DNA of 6,650 nucleotides from SH-MAG3 sp036374995. GTDB taxonomy: Bacteria; Gemmatimonadota; Gemmatimonadetes; Longimicrobiales; RSA9. The position numbers were made by a program, and so were the translations under genes. The stretch spans positions 1 through 6,650 of the forward strand of contig DASUSS010000051.1 in the NCBI GenBank assembly GCA_036374995.1, written 5' to 3'. Positions 1 to 6,430 of this stretch are shown one piece after another. The notes beneath the pieces are model-generated. The model did no database searches. It saw nothing but the letters and a program-made list of their open reading frames with translations, and was not told the DNA's origin. The first letter of the stretch is position 1; each line of letters starts with the position of its first letter.

Positions 1-1859
1 TCGGCCGGCGAGAGCAGATTGGTGCGGATACGATCCGCATTGACGGCGGCCGATCGGATGCCGGCCTCGCCCTGCTCCAGCGCGTACTGGCGCATCAGCG
101 CGAACAGCGCGGCCTTCGCGACGACGTAGGGTCCGAGTCCGGGTCCGGGATCCTGCGGTGCCTTCGAGATGTTGAAGAGCAGGAAGCCGCCGGTGCCCTG
201 TGCGCGCAGCACGCGGCTCGCCGCCGCAGCCAGCCACTGATGCGCGAAGAAGTTGATGGCGAAGCTGCGCTCGAGCACCTCCGGCGGGCAGTCGTGAATC
301 GGCGATTGCGGCGCGATCCCGGCGTTCGAGACAATGCCATCGATTCCGCCGAAGCGCTGCACCGCGGCCTGTACGCCCGCCTCGATGGCGGCGCGATCCG
401 CGACATCGAAGACGGCGTGTGCAGCCCCGAGCTCGCGTGCGATCCCGGCCACGCCCGCATCGCGGTCGACCAGGTACAGGTGCGCCCCGGCGGCGGCGAA
501 CCGCCGCGCGATCGCAGCGCCAATGCCGGAAGCCGCGCCGGTGATCACGACGACGCGCGCGTCGAGCGGCCGCGTCTTCCGCCCGGCCAGCTTCGCCTGC
601 TCGAGTGACCAGTACTCGATGTCGAAGCAGTCGCTCTCGCCCACAGGCGCATAACGGCCGACGGCCTCGGCGCCGCGAATGATGTCGATGGTGTGCAGGT
701 AGATGTCGGCTGCGGCGCGTGCGTCGGCTTCGCTGCGTCCGACCGCGATCAGTCCCAGGCCGGGCGCCAGTATGATGCGGGGCTCGGGATCGAGACGCGT
801 GCGCGTGATCCGCTTCGCCGTCGTCTGCCGCTGGAAGTAGTCGTCGTACGCGCGACGGTATTTGCCCACCGCGCGGCTCACCGCAGTGCGCAGCTCGTCA
901 GTACCGCCGGACCCGGAATCCAGGCGCAGGATGAGGGGCAGCGGCTTCGTGCGCAGCACGTGGTCGGGAGTGGCCGGTCCGCGTGCGGCGAGCGAGTCGA
1001 GATTCGCATCATCGACGAAATCGCGCACCGCCGCGTCGTCGCGGAAATGCAGCACGCAACGGTTCCCGCCGCGCGTCAGCTCGCCGCGCAGGACCGGTGC
1101 GAGTCGCTCGTACTCGACCGCTGCCGGGGCGGCTCGTGCCGGGGTGCCCCGGGCACGACGTTTCCCGCCGATGTGCTGCTCCGCCGCAGTGACGGCGGCG
1201 ATGTGCCGCTCGTACGATTCGCGTGCGGTCTCGCCAAACGTGAACAGGCCGTGCCGGTGCAGCAGCAGCCCCTCGACGTGCGGGTCCTGCTCGAATACTT
1301 CGGCAGCCAGCTTCGCGAGGGCGAAGCCGGGCATGACGTACGGCACGAGCCGCAGGCGGGCGCCGAAGACTTCGCCGCAGATCCGCTCGGCATCCTCCTG
1401 ATCGACCAGCGACAGGATGGCGTCCGCGTGCGAATGATCGATGAAGCGGTGCGGCAGGAACGCGTGCAGCAGGAGCTCGACCGACGGTGTGGGCGCGGCC
1501 GGGTCGACCAGACGGGAACGGGCGGCGCGCACCATGTCTTCGTCGCTCATGGCCTCGCGTTGCCGCAGCGCGCGCAGGCTGGCGAGCCGCACGGCCGGAT
1601 GGCCGGCGGGCTCGATGGTCGCGAGATCCCAGCCGCTGCCCTTCACGCAGATGACATCGATCTCCTCGCCGGTATCATCGCGCAGCCGCGTCTTTACGGA
1701 CGTATTGCCACCGCCGTACAGCACGAGCGACGGCTCGGCACCGATCAGCCGCGCGCTGTACGTGCGCAGCGCCAGGTCCTCGTTGCACCACAGGCCGGCA
1801 GCGGATGTGTATCGAGCAACGGCCTGCACTGCCGCCTCATCCGACCACGCTGATTGCAC
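1..1859 (-). CDS. Bifunctional class II aldolase / short-chain dehydrogenase, 3' end cut by window edge
   Basis: This is a cytoplasmic two-domain enzyme of the type annotated as bifunctional aldolase/short-chain dehydrogenase, or rhamnulose-1-phosphate aldolase/alcohol dehydrogenase. The family cleaves a ketose (phosphate) and oxidises the resulting aldehyde (lactaldehyde in rhamnose catabolism). 619 codons are visible. The aldolase domain covers about residues 20-230: GGGNTSVK at 49-56, DHSHAD at 141-146 and HRHG at 201-204 supply the expected metal-binding histidines. A linker follows. The Rossmann domain starts near 435, with TGAASGIG at 440-447, D465 at the end of beta-2, NAG at 512-514, and catalytic S564, Y577 and K581 (YVVAK). 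The sequence ends inside the dehydrogenase after NADRIRTNLLSPA; homologues continue for roughly 60 more residues. I chose the GTG at 1859 because the next ATG is codon 104, an AAGGA-type site lies upstream, and homology begins within a few residues. It starts 46 bases after the aminotransferase stop, so co-transcription is likely. The true substrate is not shown by the sequence. Confidence 0.9.
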   Translation of the reverse strand, partial: MQSAWSDEAAVQAVARYTSAAGLWCNEDLALRTYSARLIGAEPSLVLYGGGNTSVKTRLRDDTGEEIDVICVKGSGWDLATIEPAGHPAVRLASLRALRQREAMSDEDMVRAARSRLVDPAAPTPSVELLLHAFLPHRFIDHSHADAILSLVDQEDAERICGEVFGARLRLVPYVMPGFALAKLAAEVFEQDPHVEGLLLHRHGLFTFGETARESYERHIAAVTAAEQHIGGKRRARGTPARAAPAAVEYERLAPVLRGELTRGGNRCVLHFRDDAAVRDFVDDANLDSLAARGPATPDHVLRTKPLPLILRLDSGSGGTDELRTAVSRAVGKYRRAYDDYFQRQTTAKRITRTRLDPEPRIILAPGLGLIAVGRSEADARAAADIYLHTIDIIRGAEAVGRYAPVGESDCFDIEYWSLEQAKLAGRKTRPLDARVVVITGAASGIGAAIARRFAAAGAHLYLVDRDAGVAGIARELGAAHAVFDVADRAAIEAGVQAAVQRFGGIDGIVSNAGIAPQSPIHDCPPEVLERSFAINFFAHQWLAAAASRVLRAQGTGGFLLFNISKAPQDPGPGLGPYVVAKAALFALMRQYALEQGEAGIRSAAVNADRIRTNLLSPA

Positions 1860-1869
1860 GTCGCTCAGG

Positions 1870-1877
1870 TCCTTTCC
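1870..1877 (-). promoter_or_regulatory. Ribosome binding site of the aldolase/dehydrogenase gene
   Basis: The minus strand reads GGAAAGGA here, ending 10 bases before the GTG at 1859. It is the only Shine-Dalgarno-like run in the 46-base gap after the aminotransferase stop. It supports choosing this GTG, since no in-frame ATG is available nearby. Confidence 0.5.
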
Positions 1878-1905
1878 GCCGGCGTTCGCTCGAGGACGTG
1901 GAGGT

Positions 1906-3153
1906 TTACAGGAGTTCCGGACGCGCGAGCGACGCCACGAGATCGTCCTCCTCCGCATCACTGAGCCCGCCGTGCGTCGGCAGTGTCACCAGCTCGCGAA
2001 CGAGAGTCGCGGCGCCCGGCAGCGCGGAGGGCGCGATGAGCCGATCGCGGAGAGGCGGTAGCCGGTCGAGCGTGAGCGGATAGACGCCCGCCACGCCGAG
2101 GTGGCGCAGCGCGGCGGCGAGCGCCGGTGCGTACCCGGGCGCACGGATCGGCAGACGGAGATATCCCGGCTGTGCATGGTCAGGCACGCGGATGCGTTGC
2201 ACCGATGCAGGCAGCCGCTCGAGCAGTCGATCGGCGAGTTCCCGGCGCGCGACCGCCGCGGAGACCGATGCGGGGTGTGTCGCGAGGGCGAGGGCGGCGG
2301 CAACGCGCGGCATGGCGTGCGCGGGCGCCGGCTCGTGATACCGCGTCTCACCGAGACCGAGCCACGGCAGCGACGACGGAATTCCGTAGAGCGACGGGCG
2401 TCCGAGCAGCCACTGCGCGATGGCGCCGGCGAGTGGCCCCGCACCCGCGCGCGCACGCGCCGCGGGATGCACGCCGGGCGGCACGGCTCCACGCCACAGC
2501 AGAGCACCGCCCGCTCCGCCGGTCCACCCCTTGCCCCGGCCGAAGCTCACGATGCTGAGCGTGCCCAGGCTGCCCAGACGTCGGCCGCGCCAGCTCGCAC
2601 CCTGTCCCTGTGCCGCGTCCTCGATGAGCACGGTCGAATGCCTGTCGGTCAGAGAACGCAGCGGCTCCCAGTCGACCGGCACACCGTAGAGCGGGGCGAC
2701 GACTGCGGCGCGTGCACCGCGGCGCAGTGCACGCTCGAACGAAGCCGGCTCCGGCGACAGCGTGCCGGGATCGAGATCGTAGAGGATCACTCGTGCATGT
2801 GCGCCGATCGCCGCGGTCGCCACGTCATAGCAGCTGAATGCGGGCAGCGCGACCGGTCCACCCGCAGCATCGGCGAGCGCAGCACGGATCGCGAGCTGCA
2901 GTGCGCTCGTGCCGGAGTCGGTGAGGATGACGCCGTCGGCGGCATACTCGCGGGCGAGCAGCGCGCGCAGCCGCGCGCGCGGATCGCGCAACGGCGCAGT
3001 GCCGGCCAGCGCTCGAGCGAATGAGCCGGGGGACAGCGGCGATGAGACCGGCGGCTGACACCGCAGGGCGGGACGCCGGAGCGGCGCCGGCGGATCACGA
3101 TCCCCGCGCGTCTGCGCGGCAGCGTTGCGAACGCTCGGCTCCGTTCGCGTCAC
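1906..3153 (-). CDS. DegT/DnrJ/EryC1/StrS-family PLP-dependent aminotransferase
   Basis: This looks like a cytoplasmic fold-type I aminotransferase of the sugar aminotransferase family, which typically moves an amino group from glutamate onto a nucleotide-linked keto-sugar. With the start used here it has 415 residues. GTSAL at 81-85 matches the cofactor phosphate loop. EDAAQ at 178-182 gives the PLP-ring aspartate and the conserved glutamine. SFGRGKGWTGGAGG contains the Schiff-base lysine K208 in the family spacing S-F-x3-K-x4-G-x-G-G. The C-terminal LPTHGGLSDAEEDD stretch is the usual family ending. The loop reads GAGG where most members have GEGG. The open frame extends upstream to 3294, but that would overlap the FemAB-like gene by about 145 bases. 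I chose the GTG at 3153, which shares GTGA with the preceding stop. Residues 1 to about 45 are rich in Arg, Pro and Ala and look poorly conserved. The sugar substrate cannot be read from the sequence. A role in amino-sugar supply for the neighbouring polysaccharide genes is inferred. Confidence 0.87.
   Translation of the reverse strand: MTRTEPSVRNAAAQTRGDRDPPAPLRRPALRCQPPVSSPLSPGSFARALAGTAPLRDPRARLRALLAREYAADGVILTDSGTSALQLAIRAALADAAGGPVALPAFSCYDVATAAIGAHARVILYDLDPGTLSPEPASFERALRRGARAAVVAPLYGVPVDWEPLRSLTDRHSTVLIEDAAQGQGASWRGRRLGSLGTLSIVSFGRGKGWTGGAGGALLWRGAVPPGVHPAARARAGAGPLAGAIAQWLLGRPSLYGIPSSLPWLGLGETRYHEPAPAHAMPRVAAALALATHPASVSAAVARRELADRLLERLPASVQRIRVPDHAQPGYLRLPIRAPGYAPALAAALRHLGVAGVYPLTLDRLPPLRDRLIAPSALPGAATLVRELVTLPTHGGLSDAEEDDLVASLARPELL
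3150..3153 (-). other. GTGA stop/start overlap (FemAB-like stop, aminotransferase start)
   Basis: The TGA of the FemAB-like gene (3152-3150) and the GTG of the aminotransferase (3153-3151) share bases. No good Shine-Dalgarno sequence precedes the GTG, so translation is probably coupled. This is the main reason for preferring this start over longer in-frame alternatives. Confidence 0.6.
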
Positions 3154-4193
3154 CACCACGGAAGTCGTCGCGCGAGCGGCGGACCGAGCCGGTTCGCCAC
3201 CGCCAGAGGTAGGTGCTGCCAGACCGCGGACGCGGCCCGCACCGCGAGCGAGGGCGAGGTTGGCGACTGCAGGCGCGAGCTCCACTCGACCCACGCCAGC
3301 GGCGTGTCACGGCCACCCCACTGCTGCTTGAACCGGTGCGTGCCCGTGCCCGGCGTGCTCCGCCCGAAGTTGAACGTCACGGCGCCCCGTTCGATCATCT
3401 CCCCCATGAAGCTCCAGTAGAGGAGCATGTTCGGAGCGAGAGGATTGTATTCCCGTATGCACGACGCCCACGTGATCTCGAACTCGCCGTTCCACAGGAA
3501 TCCGGCGCCTGCACCGATCGCCCTGCCGCGATAGTACACTGCGCCGAAGGACACCTCGGGGAACGTCGCTGCCAGCTCCGTGAAGAAGTCGAGCGGATAC
3601 ACGGGCGTCCCCAGGTCGCGCATGTTGCGCGCATATACCCGGTAGAACGGCTCGAGCTGCTCGACACCGATCCGGAACTCCATCCCTTCCTTCATCGGCC
3701 GGCGTATCTGGCTGCGCAGCTTGCTCGGGAAGCGCGCCCACAGCTCCTCACGTCGCTGCGGCAGGTCCAGCACCACGGCGATCTTCCGCGCCGTCGCTGC
3801 GAAGCCCTCCATCGACGAACGCTGTCGCAGCTGGAGTACCTGTGCACCCGAGCTTCGTGCCTCGCCGATCGCCGTCGTGATCAGTGTGCGCTGCGCCTCC
3901 ACCGTGCCGAGCGGACCGCCGTAATTGACGTATGGCATCGATATGAGCGAATGACCGAGCAGCGGCGCGCGAACGCGGACCAGCGGCAGAATACCCTTCC
4001 ACTCGCCGTCCAGCGTCACGGCGACCAGCGGAATATACTCCCGTCCGAGCACGTCCTCGACGATGCGGCGCCAGCCGGACAGATGACACACCGTACCGTC
4101 CGGCGAGCGCCGGACGAACTCGTCCCAGTACGGATCACCCGGCTCCGCCCGCGCGACGCGCAGCTCCTGATGCGCCTTCGTCGCCGTGATCAT
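3150..4193 (-). CDS. FemAB-family acyltransferase, XrtA/PEP-CTERM system-associated type
   Basis: This is a 347-residue protein with the double GNAT-like fold expected of FemAB relatives. FemA, FemB and FemX add amino acids from aminoacyl-tRNA to peptidoglycan precursors. The subfamily seen next to exosortase genes has no firmly established substrate. Matching landmarks are YVNYGGP at 88-94, a basic stretch KLRSQIRRPMKEG at 158-170 between the two halves, NMRDLGTPVYPLDFF at 190-204, and the signature FNFGRSTPGTGTHRFKQQWG at 275-294. The length is normal for the family, and there is no signal peptide or membrane segment, so it should be cytoplasmic. The ATG at 4193 overlaps the deacetylase stop as ATGA, with only a weak GAGAG upstream, which points to coupling. 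Its partner upstream is a deacetylase of the same system, which strengthens the subfamily call. Aminoacylation or acylation of a polysaccharide amine is inferred from context only. Confidence 0.9.
   Translation of the reverse strand: MITATKAHQELRVARAEPGDPYWDEFVRRSPDGTVCHLSGWRRIVEDVLGREYIPLVAVTLDGEWKGILPLVRVRAPLLGHSLISMPYVNYGGPLGTVEAQRTLITTAIGEARSSGAQVLQLRQRSSMEGFAATARKIAVVLDLPQRREELWARFPSKLRSQIRRPMKEGMEFRIGVEQLEPFYRVYARNMRDLGTPVYPLDFFTELAATFPEVSFGAVYYRGRAIGAGAGFLWNGEFEITWASCIREYNPLAPNMLLYWSFMGEMIERGAVTFNFGRSTPGTGTHRFKQQWGGRDTPLAWVEWSSRLQSPTSPSLAVRAASAVWQHLPLAVANRLGPPLARRLPWW
4190..4193 (-). other. ATGA stop/start overlap (deacetylase stop, FemAB-like start)
   Basis: The deacetylase TGA (4192-4190) and the FemAB-like ATG (4193-4191) share bases. 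This is typical of tightly coupled operon genes and fixes the FemAB-like start. Confidence 0.65.
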
Positions 4194-5041
4194 CGTCCGG
4201 CTCTCACCGCGGCCCGGATGCGCAGCGTGTCCGCGATCGGCTGGAAACGGTACGTGCTCAGGAGCCGGCGCAGCTGCGCGGGCATCCGAGCGATGCCGCC
4301 GTAGTGACGCAGCCGCGTGCCGGCCGAAACCGCCAGGCGCGGCTGCGCCTCGTCAATCTCCCACGGATGCGTGTAGAACGTGGCCGGTGCCCCACGTCGC
4401 TCCGCCTGCGCGAACGCCGCGCGCGTCAGACCGTACGGCAGCAGGCGAAAGTAGGCGCCACCGCCCGCCGGCAGGTTCACTCCCCCCACGCGCAGCGTGG
4501 CGGGCGGCACCTCGGCCAGCCGACCCGACGGCCGCTCCAGCCAGTGCGGATCGCGCCCGCCACCCGCGTAGCCGTAGCCGCGACGCCGCACCGGGAAGAG
4601 GCTCGAGTCGTAGCGGTATCCTTCTTCGATCAGAATGTCGAGTGCCCATTCCCGTCCCGGCACGATCGAATAGCTCGGCGCACGGAACCCCTCGACCGCC
4701 TCTCCCGTGAGATCCTCCAGCACCGACTTGCTGCGGCGCACGCACTCCCGGAACTCATCCGGCCGCTGATGCGTCACGCGACGATGATCCCACCCGTGAG
4801 ACGCGATCTCGTGTCCTGCCGATGCCAGCTCCCGGATCAGGGACCGGTGACGCGCCGCAACCCATCCCAGCACGAACAGCGTGCCACGCACGTCGCACTC
4901 GCCCATCAGGTCGGTCAGCCTGCGCAGGCTCTCCTCCACCCGATGAGGCAGCCCGTCCCACGCGGTGCGCGGCGCTGCCCGCTCCAGCGCAGACGCGTGG
5001 AAGTATTCCTCGACGTCGATCGTGAAATGGTGTAGCGTCAA
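4190..5041 (-). CDS. Polysaccharide deacetylase, XrtA/PEP-CTERM-associated, with DUF3473-like C-terminus
   Basis: This is a NodB-homology metal-dependent deacetylase that would remove N-acetyl groups from an extracellular or lipid-linked polysaccharide. With the start used here it has 283 residues. The N-terminus FTIDVEEYFH supplies the catalytic/metal aspartate D9. FVLGWVAARH is followed by SHGWDH with metal ligands H82 and H86. FRAPSYSI gives R120 in the motif-3 position. YDSSLFPVRRRGYG and FYTHPWEID (H225) match the C-terminal region special to the exosortase-associated subfamily, recalled as TIGR03006 plus DUF3473. No signal peptide is visible. The start is uncertain. The frame is open to a GTG at 5137, which would add 32 residues that look unlike the family. 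I chose the TTG at 5041 because homologues begin just before the TIDVE strand and CGGAG lies 10 bases upstream. It is the first gene of the leftward operon. Confidence 0.88.
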   Translation of the reverse strand: MTLHHFTIDVEEYFHASALERAAPRTAWDGLPHRVEESLRRLTDLMGECDVRGTLFVLGWVAARHRSLIRELASAGHEIASHGWDHRRVTHQRPDEFRECVRRSKSVLEDLTGEAVEGFRAPSYSIVPGREWALDILIEEGYRYDSSLFPVRRRGYGYAGGGRDPHWLERPSGRLAEVPPATLRVGGVNLPAGGGAYFRLLPYGLTRAAFAQAERRGAPATFYTHPWEIDEAQPRLAVSAGTRLRHYGGIARMPAQLRRLLSTYRFQPIADTLRIRAAVRAGR

Positions 5042-5228
5042 ATCCAGCCGGCTCCGTAGGTTGCTCGTTCCTGCGTGGCGCTGCGGCGTCACGTGCAAGC
5101 TCGACGCCCGCTCACACTGACCGAGTCGTTGTTGCACAAAGCCAGACGTACCAATCAGATGCGTGATTTCGCGGAGACCGCCTCACTGGGTCCGGCTGTA
5201 GGACGCGCGCCACACTGTGGATAGGCGG
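5042..5228. other. Divergent intergenic region, probable site of both promoters
   Basis: These 187 bases separate the deacetylase and VanZ-like starts and are the only substantial non-coding gap in the window. They are somewhat richer in A+T around 5126-5170 than their surroundings. I see no convincing sigma-70 boxes: the best plus-strand candidate is TTGCAC at 5132-5137, then 17 bases, then TCAGAT at 5155-5160, which matches the -10 consensus at only three of six positions. No strong palindrome or riboswitch-like fold is apparent. If the deacetylase really starts at the GTG at 5137, the gap shrinks to about 90 bases. Confidence 0.45.
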
Positions 5229-6428
5229 ATGTCTCGACGTCGAGCGCGTGTCGCGGCCGCTCTCATCACGGTCATCATCCTCGGTGCGACGCTGGTCCCC
5301 ACGAGCGGCACGCCGGACCGCAACCTCGTGTCGCTGGAGCTCACGGGGTACCGCGGACTCGCCGACGCGATCACGAACGTCCTCCTGTTCATCCCGCTGG
5401 GAGTGGCACTGGCCGGTTGCGGACTGGCTGCCCGGAAGGCGGCCGGTGTCGGAGCACTGCTGTCCCTGCTCGTCGAGCTGGTGCAGCTGGCCATCCCGGG
5501 ACGCTACACGAGTCCGTGGGACCTGCTGTTCAACGCGGCGGGGGCGGCGCTCGGAGCGGTACTCGTGCTGCATGCGAACGCGTGGGCGAAGCCGCTGCGA
5601 GCGCGCCGCGCTCTGTCGGTTGCCGCACTACTGGCGGCGCTGCTCGTGCTCGTTGGCGGAGGCGTGCTGCTTCGCCCGGCCGTTCCGTACGGCGACCTGT
5701 ACGGACAGTGGACGGCCGTTTTCGAGAACATGACGGCCTATTCCGGTCGGGTGACGAATGCGGAAGTGGGACCGGTCAGGATTCCATCGAGGCGGGTGAG
5801 GCAGTACGTCAGACTCAGGCGGCTGCTCGTGGACAGCGCCGACAGCGCGCCGATTCGGGTGGACTTCGTGGCCGGTGAAGCGCCGGAGGGTCTGGCGCCG
5901 ATCTTCGGCATCTTCGACGAACGCGGGCAGGAAGTGGTACTCGTCGGAGCGACCGGTCGCGACATCGTGTATCGGTACCGGATGCTGGCGCGGACCGCGC
6001 GGCTCGATGAACCCGACATACGGTATGAGGGAGCGCTGGAGGATGTGCCCGCGGAAACTCCGGTACGTCTTCAGATCGGGCACGAAGCGAACGGGTGGTG
6101 CATCGCCGTGAACGAGCGTGCACAATGCGGCCTCGGCTTCACGCTCGGGGACACCTGGGCGCTGCTCGTGCACCCGCTCCCGACCCGGCTCGCCGGCGGC
6201 TTGTCCATTCTCTGGCTCATCGCGCTGTTCACGCCCGCGGGCTTCTGGATGCGGGAGTCTGACGCGCTCCTGTTCCTGGCCGTCGGCGGCGGTGTGCTCG
6301 CAATCGCGCCGACGCTGCTCATGCTGCTGACGACTCCCGTGACCCAGTTTCTCGCCGCCGCGGCAGGCCTCGCGTTCGGTCACATCGCCGGCCGGATGGC
6401 CCGCCGAACGGAGCGTCCCGACACCTGA
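5229..6428 (+). CDS. VanZ-family membrane protein with internal soluble beta-sandwich-like domain
   Basis: This 399-residue inner-membrane protein has an N-terminal VanZ-like domain. A first membrane segment lies near residues 8-24. Then come DAITNVLLFIPLGVAL near 46-61, LLVELVQLAIPGRYTSPWD near 80-98 and NAAGAALGAVL near 102-112, which carry the family's N, PLG, E-Q, R, D and N-G positions. A further hydrophobic segment lies at about 129-149. Residues 153-320 are hydrophilic and rich in short beta-like stretches ending NGWCIAVNERAQCGLGF...WALLVHP, which looks like a LamG/concanavalin-type sandwich; that fold is inferred. Two cysteines, C291 and C300, could form a disulfide if the domain is periplasmic. 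Three more membrane segments follow at about 323-341, 345-366 and 371-387. The biochemical role of VanZ proteins outside teicoplanin resistance is unknown. The frame also allows a GTG at 5217, four codons earlier; neither start has a well-spaced ribosome binding site. It is divergent from the deacetylase. Confidence 0.85.
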   Translation: MSRRRARVAAALITVIILGATLVPTSGTPDRNLVSLELTGYRGLADAITNVLLFIPLGVALAGCGLAARKAAGVGALLSLLVELVQLAIPGRYTSPWDLLFNAAGAALGAVLVLHANAWAKPLRARRALSVAALLAALLVLVGGGVLLRPAVPYGDLYGQWTAVFENMTAYSGRVTNAEVGPVRIPSRRVRQYVRLRRLLVDSADSAPIRVDFVAGEAPEGLAPIFGIFDERGQEVVLVGATGRDIVYRYRMLARTARLDEPDIRYEGALEDVPAETPVRLQIGHEANGWCIAVNERAQCGLGFTLGDTWALLVHPLPTRLAGGLSILWLIALFTPAGFWMRESDALLFLAVGGGVLAIAPTLLMLLTTPVTQFLAAAAGLAFGHIAGRMARRTERPDT

Positions 6429-6430
6429 TC

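Noticed and set aside
693..1853. A 386-codon plus-strand open frame
   Set aside because: It lies antisense to the aldolase/dehydrogenase, whose motifs are intact over the same bases. The plus-strand translation has no recognisable domain and a high-GC shadow composition rich in Arg, Gln and Ala.
2101..3024. A 307-codon plus-strand open frame antisense to the aminotransferase
   Set aside because: The minus-strand aminotransferase carries all expected PLP motifs. The plus frame is an Arg/Gln-rich shadow without family features.
3154..3294. N-terminal extension of the aminotransferase up to 3294
   Set aside because: It would overlap the FemAB-like gene by about 145 bases. The 47 extra residues do not resemble the family, and the GTGA overlap offers a natural start.
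3213..4304. A 363-codon plus-strand open frame
   Set aside because: It is antisense to the FemAB-like gene and the deacetylase end. It is a GC-driven shadow with no domain and no plausible start context.
5132..5160. Possible sigma-70 promoter TTGCAC-17-TCAGAT on the plus strand
   Set aside because: The -10 box matches only three of six positions, so it is mentioned in the intergenic entry but not called as a promoter.
5190..5204. Small inverted repeat GTCC-7-GGAC before the VanZ-like gene
   Set aside because: A four-base stem is expected by chance in GC-rich DNA and cannot be called an operator or terminator.
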